64,000 bases of DNA from Pseudomonas sp. PDNC002 (GCF_016919445.1 NZ_CP070356.1:5707502-5771501), one strand, 5' to 3'; numbered from the stretch's first letter, positions 1-8,665 are shown. Notes: a model not told the origin generated them from the letters alone. Numbers and translations: made by a program.

Positions 1-118
1 GTTCGCCATCCCGGCCCAGGCTCTTGGAATGCACTTCCGCCGCCTGTTGCAGGCGCCGCAAGGCCTGCAACATGGAGAGTGCATGGGCGTTGCGCATCGA
101 AGTCTTGCTGTCAGCCAT
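1..118 (-). CDS. Probable MarR-family transcriptional regulator, N-terminal fragment
   Basis: Only the first 39 codons lie in the window; the gene continues past the left edge. The reading begins MADSKTSMRNAHALSMLQ and has a good GGAGGA ribosome site just upstream of the ATG. No domain can be diagnosed from so short an amphipathic N-terminus. The call rests on position: in P. aeruginosa, as I remember it, a MarR-family gene is transcribed divergently from the NAGGN operon. If correct it could regulate that operon through the shared 133-bp gap at 119-251, where I see no clear operator. The start is well supported and the family is inferred. Confidence 0.5.
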   Translation of the reverse strand, partial: MADSKTSMRNAHALSMLQALRRLQQAAEVHSKSLGRDGE

Positions 119-251
119 CTTCCGTCCTCCGCCCGCTTCGTCACTTTTCCTCAATGAAATCAAATAGAACTCTCGCCGGATCGACGGGTCATCCCCTAAG
201 GCGTCCGTGAGGCGCCACCCACTTCATCCCCAACGGAGTACCGGTAAGGAC

Positions 252-2021
252 ATGTGCGGAATAGCAGGCGAGTTACGTTTCGATAAACAGGCTGCGGACC
301 TTGCCGCAGTCGAACGCATCACCCATCACCTCGCACCGCGAGGCCCCGACGCCTGGGGTTTCCATAGCGAAGGTCCCTTGGCCCTGGGTCACCGGCGGCT
401 GAAAATCATGGATCTGGCCGAAGCGTCCGGCCAACCGATGATCGACACGGCCCTGGGCCTGTCGATGGTGTTCAACGGCGCCATCTACAACTACCCGGAG
501 CTGCGTGAGGAACTCGAAGCCCTGGGTTACCGCTTTTTCTCCAGCGGTGACACTGAAGTCCTTCTCAAGGGATACCACGCCTGGGGCGAACAACTATTGC
601 CCCGCCTCAATGGCATGTTCGCTTTCGCCATCTGGGAACGCGACAAACGGCGCCTGTTCATCGCCCGCGACCGTCTCGGCATCAAGCCGCTGTACCTGTC
701 GCAGACCGGCAAGCGCCTGCGCTTCGCCTCCAGCCTCCCGGCGCTGCTCAAGGGCGGCGACATCGACCCGGCGCTGGACCCGGTGGCACTCAACCACTAC
801 CTGAACTTCCACGCCGTGGTCCCCGCGCCGCGCACCCTGCTGGCCGAGGTGCAGAAACTGCCGCCGGCCACCTGGATGACCATCGACGCCGACGGCCATA
901 CCGAGCGCCAGCGTTGGTGGACCCTGGACTACGGCCCGCTGCCGGACGAGCGCGAGCTGACCCTGGACGACTGGGAAGACCGCCTGCTGAACAGCCTGCG
1001 CGACGCCGTGAGCGTGCGCCAGCGCGCTGCCCGTGAAGTCGGCGTGCTGCTCTCCGGCGGGGTGGACTCCAGTCTGCTGGTCGGCCTGCTGCACGAGGCC
1101 GGCGTCGAGGACCTGCTGACCTTCTCCATCGGCTTCGAGGATGCCGGCGGCGAGCGCGGCGACGAGTTCCAGTACTCGGACCTGATCGCGAAACGCTACG
1201 GCACCCGCCACCACCAGCTGCGCATCGACGAGAACGAAGTCATCTCGCAGTTGCCGGCGGCCTTCCGCGCCATGAGCGAGCCGATGGTCAGCCACGACTG
1301 CATCGCCTTCTACCTGCTCTCGCGGGAAGTCTCCAAGCACTGCAAGGTGGTGCAGAGCGGCCAGGGCGCCGACGAGCTGTTCGCCGGCTATCACTGGTAT
1401 CCGAAAGTGGCCGGGGCGAAAGACCCGCTGCAGGCCTACCGCGCCGCCTTCTTCGACCGCACTCACGGCGAGTACCTCGATACCGTACGTGAAGCGCTGC
1501 GGGTCGAGGACGTGGCCAGCGAGTTCGTCCGCGACCACTTCGCCCAGCCCGGCGCGGACGATCCGGTGGACAAGGCGTTGCGCCTGGACAGCACCATCAT
1601 GCTGGTGGACGACCCGGTCAAGCGCGTCGACAACATGACCATGGCCTGGGGCCTGGAAGCCCGCGTGCCGTTCCTCGACTACCGCGTCGCGGAACTGTCG
1701 GCGCGCATCCCGTCGCGCTTCAAGCTCGGCGACGGCGGCAAGCAGGTGCTCAAGGCCGCCGCGCGCAAGGTCATCCCCAGCGAGGTGATCGACCGGCCCA
1801 AGGGCTACTTCCCGGTGCCCGGCCTGAAACACCTGCAAGGCAATACCCGCGCCTGGGTCAGCGAATTGCTGCTGGACCCGAGCCAGGACCGTGGACTGTT
1901 CGAGACGGCGATGTTCGACCGCCTGCTCAGCGACCCGGCGACCGACCTCACCCCGCTGCGCGGTTCCAAGTTGTGGCAGTTGGCGGCCCTCAACCTCTGG
2001 CTGACGGAACAAGGCCTCTAG
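252..2021 (+). CDS. N-acetylglutaminylglutamine amidotransferase (asparagine-synthetase-like)
   Basis: 589 aa. It is a class-II glutamine amidotransferase fused to an asparagine-synthetase ATP-pyrophosphatase domain. The start at 252 leaves Cys2 (MCGIAGE) as N-terminal nucleophile after Met removal; a longer reading from 207 would bury it, so it was rejected. A GGTAAGGA ribosome site precedes the ATG. The glutaminase domain spans about residues 1-215 and the PP-loop LLSGGVDSS lies near residue 275. In this context it amidates the dipeptide to N-acetylglutaminylglutamine amide (NAGGN), a compatible solute made under osmotic stress. The next two genes, Ngg synthetase and the M42 peptidase, complete the known NAGGN cluster. 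It is very unlikely to be a housekeeping AsnB. Confidence 0.93.
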   Translation: MCGIAGELRFDKQAADLAAVERITHHLAPRGPDAWGFHSEGPLALGHRRLKIMDLAEASGQPMIDTALGLSMVFNGAIYNYPELREELEALGYRFFSSGDTEVLLKGYHAWGEQLLPRLNGMFAFAIWERDKRRLFIARDRLGIKPLYLSQTGKRLRFASSLPALLKGGDIDPALDPVALNHYLNFHAVVPAPRTLLAEVQKLPPATWMTIDADGHTERQRWWTLDYGPLPDERELTLDDWEDRLLNSLRDAVSVRQRAAREVGVLLSGGVDSSLLVGLLHEAGVEDLLTFSIGFEDAGGERGDEFQYSDLIAKRYGTRHHQLRIDENEVISQLPAAFRAMSEPMVSHDCIAFYLLSREVSKHCKVVQSGQGADELFAGYHWYPKVAGAKDPLQAYRAAFFDRTHGEYLDTVREALRVEDVASEFVRDHFAQPGADDPVDKALRLDSTIMLVDDPVKRVDNMTMAWGLEARVPFLDYRVAELSARIPSRFKLGDGGKQVLKAAARKVIPSEVIDRPKGYFPVPGLKHLQGNTRAWVSELLLDPSQDRGLFETAMFDRLLSDPATDLTPLRGSKLWQLAALNLWLTEQGL

Positions 2022-2094
2022 AGCCCGGCGGCGTCCTGCGCGACGCCGCCCTTCCCCCACAGCCCAGGACAGATGCCTTATCAGGGAGCGCACG

Positions 2095-3888
2095 ATGAAA
2101 CCCCATTCCAACCTGCCCCATAACCAGCGCCTGCTGCGCGGCCAGACGCCGACCTACGAGCGCCTGCAGGCGCGCTTCGCCGGCGACCATACCGAGAGCC
2201 ACGGCCCGCTGATCCTGCAATGCGGCTGGGGTCGCCTGCTGATCGGCCACACCTTTTCCAGCCCGGAGAAGCTGGCCGCCGAACTGCTCAACGAACAACC
2301 CGGCGAGCGCGACATTGCCCTCTACGTCGCCGCGCCACAGCAGGTGCTGTCCCACGCCCCGCAGCAACTCTTCCTCGACCCATCCGACGCGCTGCGCCTG
2401 TGGTTCACCGACTACCGCCCGGCGCGCCGGCCCTTCCGTGGCTTCCGCATCCGCCGCGTGCACAGCGATGACGACTGGACGGCGATCAACCGCCTCTACC
2501 TGTCGCGCGGCATGCTGCCGGTCGATCCCTCCAACGTCACCCCGCGCCACCAGGGCGGCCCGGCCTACTGGCTGGCCGAAGACGCCGAGACCGGCACGGT
2601 GATCGGCACCGTCATGGGCATCAACCACGCCAAGGCCTTCCGCGATCCGGAAGGCGGCTCCAGCCTCTGGTGCCTGGCCGTGGACCCGCAGTCCAGCCGG
2701 CCCGGCGTCGGCGAAGCGCTGGTGCGCCACCTGATCGAGCACTTCATGAGCCGGGGCCTCGCGTACCTGGACCTGTCGGTGCTGCACGGCAACCAGCAGG
2801 CCAAGTCGCTGTACCGCAAGCTGCGCTTCCGTGAATTGCCGACCTTCGCGGTGAAGTGCAAGAACGGCATCAACCAGTCGCTGTTCCTCGGCCCGGGCCC
2901 GGAAAAGGGTCTGAATCCCTACGCGAAGATCATCGTCGACGAAGCCCATCGGCGCGGCATCGAAGTGCAGGTGCAGGACGCCGACGCCGGCCTCTTCACC
3001 CTCACCCAGGGCGGCCGGCGCATCCGCTGCCGCGAGTCGCTGTGCGACCTCACCAGCGCGGTCAGCATGAGCCTGTGCCAGGACAAGACCCTCACCCACC
3101 GCGCCCTCGACCGCGCCGGCCTGCGCCAGCCGCAGCAACGCCTGGCCGGTAGCTCCGAAGACAACGCGGCGTTCCTCGAAGAGCACGGCGCGCTGGTGGT
3201 CAAGCCGGTGGACGGCGAGCAGGGCCAGGGCGTCGCGGTAGACCTGCGCACCGCCGACGACGTCGAGACCGCCATCGCCCACGCCAAGCAGTTCGACACC
3301 CGCGTCATCCTCGAGAGCTATCACCCGGGCAATGACCTGCGCATCGTGGTCATCGGCTACGAAGTGGTGGCCGCCGCCATCCGCCGCCCCGCCGAGGTGA
3401 TCGGCGATGGTCGGCACAGCATCCGCAAGCTGATCGAAGCGCAGAGCCGTCGACGCCAGGCCGCCACCGGTGGCGAGAGCCGCATCCCGCTGGACGGCGA
3501 GACCGAGCGCACCCTGGCCGCCGCCGGATTCACCTACGACGACGTACTGCCCAGCGGCCAGCGCCTGGCCGTACGGCGCACCGCCAACCTGCACACCGGC
3601 GGCACCCTGGAAGACGTGACTGAGCGCCTGCACCCGGCGCTGGCCGATGCCGCCATCCGCGCGGCGCGGGCACTGGAAATCCCGGTCACCGGCCTCGATC
3701 TGCTGGTCACCGAGGCCGACCAGGCGGACTACGTGATCATCGAAGCCAATGAGCGGCCGGGCCTGGCCAACCACGAACCGCAGCCCACCGCCGAACGCTT
3801 CGTCGACCTGCTCTTCCCGCTGAGCCGCGAATTGCTGCACCGCGATAGCCGTGACCAGCCACACCCCAACGAAGAGGCCCCGGCATGA
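2095..3888 (+). CDS. ngg: N-acetylglutaminylglutamine synthetase
   Basis: 597 aa bifunctional protein. The N-terminal half carries a GNAT acetyltransferase domain (about residues 115-260, with the acetyl-CoA loop region VDPQSSRPGVGEAL). The C-terminal half is an ATP-grasp ligase of the glutathione-synthetase/cyanophycin-synthetase type (about residues 290-580, with VVKPVDGEQGQGV and the metal-binding end EANERPGL). It acetylates glutamine and ligates a second glutamine to form N-acetylglutaminylglutamine, the substrate of the upstream amidotransferase. It begins 73 bp after that gene and overlaps the following peptidase gene by 4 bp (ATGA), so translation is likely coupled. Length and domain order match the family. 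Confidence 0.93.
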   Translation: MKPHSNLPHNQRLLRGQTPTYERLQARFAGDHTESHGPLILQCGWGRLLIGHTFSSPEKLAAELLNEQPGERDIALYVAAPQQVLSHAPQQLFLDPSDALRLWFTDYRPARRPFRGFRIRRVHSDDDWTAINRLYLSRGMLPVDPSNVTPRHQGGPAYWLAEDAETGTVIGTVMGINHAKAFRDPEGGSSLWCLAVDPQSSRPGVGEALVRHLIEHFMSRGLAYLDLSVLHGNQQAKSLYRKLRFRELPTFAVKCKNGINQSLFLGPGPEKGLNPYAKIIVDEAHRRGIEVQVQDADAGLFTLTQGGRRIRCRESLCDLTSAVSMSLCQDKTLTHRALDRAGLRQPQQRLAGSSEDNAAFLEEHGALVVKPVDGEQGQGVAVDLRTADDVETAIAHAKQFDTRVILESYHPGNDLRIVVIGYEVVAAAIRRPAEVIGDGRHSIRKLIEAQSRRRQAATGGESRIPLDGETERTLAAAGFTYDDVLPSGQRLAVRRTANLHTGGTLEDVTERLHPALADAAIRAARALEIPVTGLDLLVTEADQADYVIIEANERPGLANHEPQPTAERFVDLLFPLSRELLHRDSRDQPHPNEEAPA

Positions 3889-5096
3889 CCCATCTGCCAC
3901 AACCCGACCTCAACTACCTGCAGCGCGTGCTGCTGGAAATGCTCGCCATCCCCAGCCCCACCGGCTTCACCGACACCATCGTGCGCTACGTCGCCGAACG
4001 GCTGGAAGAGATCGGCGTGCCGTTCGAGATGACTCGCCGCGGGACCATCCGCGCCACTCTGCTGGGCCGGCGCAAGAGCCCGGACCGTGCGGTCTCGGCG
4101 CACCTGGACACCATTGGCGCCATCGTCCGCGAGATCAAGCCCAACGGCCGCCTGGCACTGGCGCCGGTGGGCTGCTGGTCGAGCCGCTTCGCCGAGGGCA
4201 GCCGGGTCACGGTGTTCTGCGAGAACGGCGTATTCCGTGGCAGCGTGCTGCCGCTGCTGGCTTCGGGGCATGCGTTCAACACCGCCGTGGACACCCTGCC
4301 GATCAGCTGGGACCATGTCGAACTACGCCTGGATACCTACACCGCCAGCCGCGCCGACAGCGAATCGATTGGCGTGGCCATCGGCGATTTCGTCGCCTTC
4401 GACCCGCTGCCGGAATTCACCGAGAGCGGTCACATCAGTGCCCGTCACCTCGACGACAAGGCCGGCGTGGCGGCGCTGCTGGCCGCGCTGAAAACCATCG
4501 TGGAAAGCGGCCAGGTACCGCCCATCGACTGCCATCCGCTGTTCACCATCACCGAGGAAATCGGCTCCGGCGCGGCCGGCGCACTGCCCTGGGACGTCAG
4601 CGAATTCGTCGGCATCGATATCGCCCCGGTGGCCGAGGGGCAGAACTCCAGCGAGCATGCGGTGAGCGTGGCGCTGCAGGACTCCGGCGGGCCGTACGAT
4701 TTCCATCTTTCCCGCCATCTGCTGCGCCTGGGCGAGCGCCATGAAGTCCCCGTGCGCCGCGACCTGTTCCGCTACTACCACAGCGATGCGCAGTCGGCGA
4801 TCACCGCCGGCCACGATATCCGCACCGCGCTGCTGGCCTTCGGCTGCGACGCCACCCATGGCTACGAGCGCACGCACATCGACAGCCTGTCCGCGTTGTC
4901 AAAACTGCTGACGGCCTACATGCTCAGCCCGCCGGTATTCGACAGCGACGCCGAGCCCAGCGAAGGCACGCTGGAGCGGTTCAGCAAGCAGCTGGAGCAT
5001 CCGGTACATATGGAGAGCACCACCCATGTGCCGCCGGTGGATGACCTGATCGACAGCGGCGACAACACCGACAAGGGCAAGGACGGCAAGAACTGA
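3885..5096 (+). CDS. Osmoprotectant NAGGN system M42-family peptidase
   Basis: 403 aa M42 (glutamyl aminopeptidase/cellulase-M-like) metallopeptidase. Metal-ligand and catalytic motifs are visible: AHLDTIGA near residue 70, DDKAGVAA near residue 190, TEEIGSGAAG near residue 225, and a late histidine in ATHGYERTH. It is a standard third gene of NAGGN clusters; its exact substrate is not settled, and NAGGN turnover or dipeptide recycling is the usual guess. The last 40 residues are hydrophilic and Asp/Lys-rich (SGDNTDKGKDGKN), a low-complexity tail. The start overlaps the ngg stop by 4 bp. Confidence 0.9.
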   Translation: MTHLPQPDLNYLQRVLLEMLAIPSPTGFTDTIVRYVAERLEEIGVPFEMTRRGTIRATLLGRRKSPDRAVSAHLDTIGAIVREIKPNGRLALAPVGCWSSRFAEGSRVTVFCENGVFRGSVLPLLASGHAFNTAVDTLPISWDHVELRLDTYTASRADSESIGVAIGDFVAFDPLPEFTESGHISARHLDDKAGVAALLAALKTIVESGQVPPIDCHPLFTITEEIGSGAAGALPWDVSEFVGIDIAPVAEGQNSSEHAVSVALQDSGGPYDFHLSRHLLRLGERHEVPVRRDLFRYYHSDAQSAITAGHDIRTALLAFGCDATHGYERTHIDSLSALSKLLTAYMLSPPVFDSDAEPSEGTLERFSKQLEHPVHMESTTHVPPVDDLIDSGDNTDKGKDGKN

Positions 5097-5155
5097 GGCT
5101 GCACTCGGCGCGGCGCGGGACTACAATCCCGCGCTGCGATTTCGAGTACCCCGCC

Positions 5156-5386
5156 ATGCTGATCCCCTTTGATCTGATCGAAGCAGACACCCTCAACAAC
5201 CTGCTGGAAGACTTCGTCACCCGCGAAGGCACTGACAACGGCGACGACACGCCGCTGGACGTACGCGTGGAACGAGCGCGGCATGCGCTCAAGCGCGGCG
5301 AAGCGGTGATCGTCTTCGACCCGGAAAGCCAGCAGTGCCAGCTGATGCTGAAAAGCGAAGTGCCGAGGGAGTGGCTGGAGGACTGA
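5156..5386 (+). CDS. YheU-family protein (UPF0270)
   Basis: 76 aa, small and acidic, beginning MLIPFDLIEADTLNNLLEDF. This is the typical start of the UPF0270/YheU family; residues IPFDLI, RVERARHALKRGEAV and VIVFDPESQQC are characteristic. Function is unknown. It lies 59 bp after the NAGGN peptidase, which has no obvious terminator, so it may be co-transcribed. The REPIN array begins 16 bp after its stop and may serve as its 3' end. Confidence 0.88.
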   Translation: MLIPFDLIEADTLNNLLEDFVTREGTDNGDDTPLDVRVERARHALKRGEAVIVFDPESQQCQLMLKSEVPREWLED

Positions 5387-5402
5387 GCCGGATGGTCAAC
5401 CT

Positions 5403-5987
5403 GTAGGAGCGGATCTTATCCGCGATCCGGCCGCCAGGCGGGTGATCTGCGCTGTGTCCCGGCTTCGCCGGGATTTCGCGGACAAGGTCCGCTCCTACGA
5501 AGGCCACCGAACGGCAAACGTAGGAGCGGATCTTATCCGCGATCCGGCTGCCAGGCCGGTGATCTGTGCTGTGTCCCGGCTTCGCCGGGACTTCGCGGAC
5601 AAGGTCCGCTCCTACGAAAGCCACTGAACGGCAAACGTAGGAGCGGATCTTATCCGCGATCCGGCCGCCAGGCTGGTGATCTGTGCTGTGTCCCGGCTTC
5701 GCCGGAATTTCGCGGACAAGGTCCGCTCCTACGAAAGCCACCGAACAGCAAACGTAGGAGCGGATCTTATCCGCGACCCGGCCGCCAGGCCGGCGCTCTG
5801 TGCTGTGTCCCGGCTTCGCCGGGATTTCGCGGACAAGGTCCGCTCCTACGAAAGCCACCGAACAGCAAACGTAGGAGCGGATCTTATCCGCGATCCGGCC
5901 GCCAGGCCGGTGATCTGTGCTGTGTCCCGGCTTCGCCGGGATTTCGCGGACAAGGTCCGCTCCTACGAAGGCCACCGAACGGCAAAC
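5403..5987. repeat. Five tandem 117-bp REPIN units
   Basis: Five head-to-tail copies start at 5403, 5520, 5637, 5754 and 5871, each exactly 117 bp. Each has a left REP (GTAGGAGCGGATCTTATCC...), a central segment with a CCCGGCTTCGCCGGG hairpin, and an inverted right REP ending GGTCCGCTCCTAC, about 96 bp in all, then a spacer of about 21 bp (near gaaggccaccgaacggcaaac). Left-arm hairpins carry a T-A pair where right-arm hairpins carry C-G at the same stem position, in all five copies. 117 is a multiple of three, so spurious reading frames stay open on both strands. No REP-associated (RAYT) transposase gene is in the window. Confidence 0.95.
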
Positions 5988-6021
5988 GTAGGGCGCATGA
6001 CGCCAGAGGCGTTATGCGCCG
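5988..6021. repeat. Single imperfect palindrome of a second REP-like type
   Basis: Directly after the last 117-bp unit comes GTAGGGCGCATGACGCC, four bases, then GGCGTTATGCGCC, a near-perfect inverted repeat. It differs from the GTAGGAGCGGA type but shares the opening GTAGG. It sits 3' of the minus-strand UPF0060 gene ending at 6030 and could act as a transcript end, though it lacks a T-run. Confidence 0.6.
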
Positions 6022-6029
6022 ATGAAACC

Positions 6030-6359
6030 TCAGGGAGCGAGTTTCGGCCCGAGCAGCACCACGCTGGCACCGATCACGCACAGCGCCACGCCCACCCAGT
6101 CGCTCCACAGCGGGCGGCTCTTCTCCACGAACGCCAGCCAGAACAGCGATGCGGCGACATAGATGCCGCCATACGCGGCATAGGCGCGCCCGGCGTAATT
6201 CGCTTCGACGCGAGTCAGCAGCAAGGCGAACACCGTCAGGCTGAGCAGGCCGGGAATTATCCACAGGGCGCTCTTGTCCAGCCGCAGCCAGAGATAGAAG
6301 GCGTAGCAGCCGGCGATCTCGCAGAAGGCGGCGAGGACGAACCAGAGGTAATTGATCAT
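6030..6359 (-). CDS. UPF0060 (YnfA-like) small membrane protein
   Basis: 109 aa with four predicted transmembrane helices. It begins [20 protein letters not shown] and contains [18 protein letters not shown], hallmarks of the UPF0060/YnfA family, which resembles small multidrug resistance exporters. The physiological substrate is unknown. The start was chosen at the family-typical MINY-like N-terminus; the upstream extension is not hydrophobic and lacks family features. It lies 29 bp after the preceding minus-strand hypothetical gene, suggesting co-transcription. Confidence 0.88.
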   Translation of the reverse strand: MINYLWFVLAAFCEIAGCYAFYLWLRLDKSALWIIPGLLSLTVFALLLTRVEANYAGRAYAAYGGIYVAASLFWLAFVEKSRPLWSDWVGVALCVIGASVVLLGPKLAP

Positions 6360-6388
6360 GGATTCTTTCCGTAGCGGGAGGCTCGCGA

Positions 6389-6814
6389 TCAGCCGCGCAG
6401 GCCGCCTTCGCGCTCCCAGGCGCAGCGCACTTTCAATTCGCCTTCGCGGGGGCTGTGGAAGCCGTTCTCGGACTCCCAGCGGAAGGTGTGGCTGCCGTTG
6501 ACTTCGGTTTCCAGGTGGACCACCGCGCTCGCCCAATACAGGCGACGCAGCAAGGCTTCGAATTGCTCGACCCAGAGTTTCCACTCGTACTCGATGGTCT
6601 GGTAGCTGGCACCGAAGTGAATCACCTGCGACTGGTACAGGCCCGCGCCTTCGGTCTCACAGCGACTGAACATCTCGCGGCCGAGAAAAGGCCAGGCCTC
6701 CCCCATGGGCAGGCTGTCGAGCACCTTGCGGTTGGCGGCGCGACGCAGACGGCGCTCCATCGAGTCGCCGGGCCAGTCGCGGATGCAGCCATAGACGATG
6801 GATTCGGAGTGCAA
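6389..6814 (-). CDS. Conserved hypothetical protein, 141 aa, TTG start
   Basis: Not assigned to a named family. The protein is soluble, with many Trp, Arg and Glu residues and no signal peptide. The start is placed at a TTG (first residues [17 protein letters not shown]) because an AAGGAAG ribosome site sits 8-9 bases upstream; the longer frame to 6886 has no such site. It is probably transcribed with the UPF0060 gene below it. Similar ORFs seem common in Pseudomonas from memory, but I cannot name a function. Confidence 0.6.
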   Translation of the reverse strand: MHSESIVYGCIRDWPGDSMERRLRRAANRKVLDSLPMGEAWPFLGREMFSRCETEGAGLYQSQVIHFGASYQTIEYEWKLWVEQFEALLRRLYWASAVVHLETEVNGSHTFRWESENGFHSPREGELKVRCAWEREGGLRG

Positions 6815-6910
6815 GCGGGTTCTTCCTTCAATGACACCGGAGCCTTCTAACACAGGCCTGACATCCCGCAAAGCGCGAATCCCCACAGCTGCGCAGTAGC
6901 CCGAAAAAGC

Positions 6911-6939
6911 AAAAGCCCCGCGAAATAAGCGGGGCTTTT
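6911..6939. terminator. Bidirectional intrinsic terminator
   Basis: AAAAGCCCCGC, loop GAAATAA, GCGGGGCTTTT. It ends transcription of the minus-strand SDR gene (stop at 7054) and isolates the two genes to its left from read-through. Confidence 0.85.
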
Positions 6940-7053
6940 ACCGGGGTCCAACGTACATCAGCCAGGCAGGCCGGTGACTAAAACTAAACCTTTGCACCGG
7001 CCTGGGCAAGCCCTGTCTTTCAGTGCACCGAAAGGGGGCGAATCAGCCCTCGA

Positions 7054-7866
7054 TTACGACAGGCTGCGACGCTTGGCTTGCATCTTCTCGGCCATCTTGG
7101 CCATCTCGTCGTAGATCGCCTGGGGGTTCTGCTGCTTGATCTGCCAGGCCATGCGGCCCTGTTCGTGGGGCAGGATCATGAAGACGTCGCGGCCCACTTC
7201 CTGGTGGATATAGTCGGCGATGTCGGCGGCACTGATGGGCGAGCTTTCCAGCAACTTGCCGACCTGGGTCTTCATCTCCGGACTCGGGCCGCGGAAGGAA
7301 TCCAGCAGGTTGGTCTGGAAGAACGACGGGCAGACCACGTGGACCTTCACGTCGACCAGGCTGAGGTCGGCCAGCAGGCTTTCCGACAGCGCCACTACAC
7401 CGGCCTTGGCCACGTTGTAGTTGCTCATGGCCGGGCCCTGCATCAGCGCAGCCATGGAGGCGATGTTGATGATGCGCCCCTTGCTCTTTTCCAGCAGCGG
7501 CAGGAAGGCCTTGCAGCCCTTGACCACGCCCATCAGGTTGATCGAGATCTGCCAGTCCCAGTCCTCCAGCGACAGCTCGCTGAAGAAGCCGCCCGAGGCG
7601 ACACCGGCGTTGTTGACGATGATGTCGATGCCACCGAATTTCTCTTCGCAGGACTGCGCCAGTTGCGTCAACTGGCTGTAGTCGCGCACGTCGCAGCGCT
7701 GGGTGAAGCCTTCACCGCCGGCTTCGCGCACGAGCTTGAGGGTTTCGGCCAGGCCCGCTTCGTTGACATCGGCCAGGGCCAGCTTCCAGCCCTCGCGGGC
7801 CCAGCGCAGGGCGATTTCGCGACCGAGGCCGGAACCGGCGCCAGTGATCATGATGCGATTTTGCAT
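7054..7866 (-). CDS. SDR-family oxidoreductase
   Basis: 270 aa classical short-chain dehydrogenase/reductase. It has an N-terminal Rossmann motif TGAGSGLG at residues 8-15, NNAG near residue 87, a Ser in the INIAS segment, and catalytic YNVAK near residue 153. The substrate cannot be read from the sequence. The start MQNRIMITG is chosen because the Rossmann motif normally begins within about 8 residues; the ribosome site there is weak, and an upstream start would add an unusual 27-residue leader. It appears monocistronic, with a terminator at 6911-6939. Confidence 0.85.
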   Translation of the reverse strand: MQNRIMITGAGSGLGREIALRWAREGWKLALADVNEAGLAETLKLVREAGGEGFTQRCDVRDYSQLTQLAQSCEEKFGGIDIIVNNAGVASGGFFSELSLEDWDWQISINLMGVVKGCKAFLPLLEKSKGRIINIASMAALMQGPAMSNYNVAKAGVVALSESLLADLSLVDVKVHVVCPSFFQTNLLDSFRGPSPEMKTQVGKLLESSPISAADIADYIHQEVGRDVFMILPHEQGRMAWQIKQQNPQAIYDEMAKMAEKMQAKRRSLS

Positions 7867-8027
7867 AGGGAGGTCTGCCTGTTCTTGTTCGGGGAAAAAG
7901 GGTTTGCACGACGCGGACGTCGAAGACTGTGTCCGGAGTGTAACCAAGGCTTTCCGGCCCCTGCGGCGAAATCAGGGCGCTGAATGCCCCTGGCAAACCG
8001 ACGAAGCAGGCGGCTGATCGAAGGAGG

Positions 8028-8327
8028 TCAGGCTTGAACGAGAACGCAGAGTTTGCCCAGCACCAGGGCAACGCCGGCGAAGATCAGTACATGGGCTGCG
8101 CAGTTGATGCGCTCACGCTTGAACTGGGCGAATCCGCTGATGCGGTAACGCAGAAGGAAGATGCCCAGCGCCAGGGGAATGGCCGGGCCAAGAAAGGCGA
8201 ATTGCCAATAGCGGTTCGGATTGACCACCGGGTCCAGGGTCATGGCCTCGGCCAGCGGCGGGAGCCCCAGCCCGCACTGCACGAGCAGCCACACGACGCC
8301 CAGCACAACCAGTACAACGCCCAGCAT
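8028..8327 (-). CDS. Small hypothetical membrane protein
   Basis: 99 aa with three likely transmembrane segments: MLGVVLVVLGVVWLLV at the start, YWQFAFLGPAIPLALGIFLL in the middle and a C-terminal AAHVLIFAGVALVLGKL. The start at 8327 is supported by a GGGAG site 9 bases upstream; a longer frame to 8375 lacks one. No family was recognised. It is separated from neighbours by about 160 bp on the left and a repeat element on the right, so it is probably its own unit. Confidence 0.65.
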   Translation of the reverse strand: MLGVVLVVLGVVWLLVQCGLGLPPLAEAMTLDPVVNPNRYWQFAFLGPAIPLALGIFLLRYRISGFAQFKRERINCAAHVLIFAGVALVLGKLCVLVQA

Positions 8328-8461
8328 CCCCACGACTCCCTGATGGCAAAGGACCAGTATGTTAGTACAGGCCACCCCAACGGGCTGTGCGACGAATCAC
8401 CCTGCGGCGTATCAGCGCGGTGACAAAACCCGACTTCCTGGCGCCTCCGTGCTCGGGCATT

Positions 8462-8638
8462 CCCCTCACCCCAACCCAGGGAGAGGGGGCGGCTCGTATG
8501 GCTGATACCTCGATTTCATCCTGTGCCGAACGGTCCCCTCTACCCTGGGAGAGGGAGCGGCTCGTACCGGCTGATACCTCGATTTCATCCTGTGCCGAAC
8601 GGTCCCCTCTCCCCTGGGGAGAGGGCTAGGGTGAGGGG
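8462..8638. repeat. CCCTC-type palindromic intergenic element, subtype 1
   Basis: About 177 bp bounded by inverted ends CCCCTCACCCCAACCC and GGGCTAGGGTGAGGGG. Inside is a direct duplication of about 70 bp containing gatacctcgatttcatcctg, with GAGAGGG/CCCTCTCCC inverted motifs at its joints. The same element type recurs at 53025-53208, and a variant with ACCCTCTCCC ends occurs at 29142-29294 and 57565-57705. It lies 3' of the minus-strand DUF3309 gene. It resembles a non-autonomous (MITE-like) or REP-related element. Confidence 0.8.
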
Positions 8639-8665
8639 TTTGACGGGTCACGCCGATCCACTCGG

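Noticed and set aside
207..251. Upstream start for the NAGGN amidotransferase
   Set aside because: It would put 15 residues before the catalytic Cys2, destroying the N-terminal nucleophile; ATG 252 has the ribosome site.
594..2111. Long minus-strand open frame opposite the amidotransferase gene
   Set aside because: Antisense shadow caused by GC-rich codon usage. The plus-strand protein has full catalytic motifs; the antisense one is low-complexity with no family resemblance or ribosome site.
5289..5975. Protein with 39-residue repeats across the REPIN array, on either strand
   Set aside because: The frame stays open only because the DNA unit is 117 bp, a multiple of three. No start site, and the sequence is explained by REP hairpins.
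5403..5987. CRISPR-like array
   Set aside because: Units are contiguous 117-bp near-identical copies with internal inverted arms and no unique spacers; no cas genes are present.
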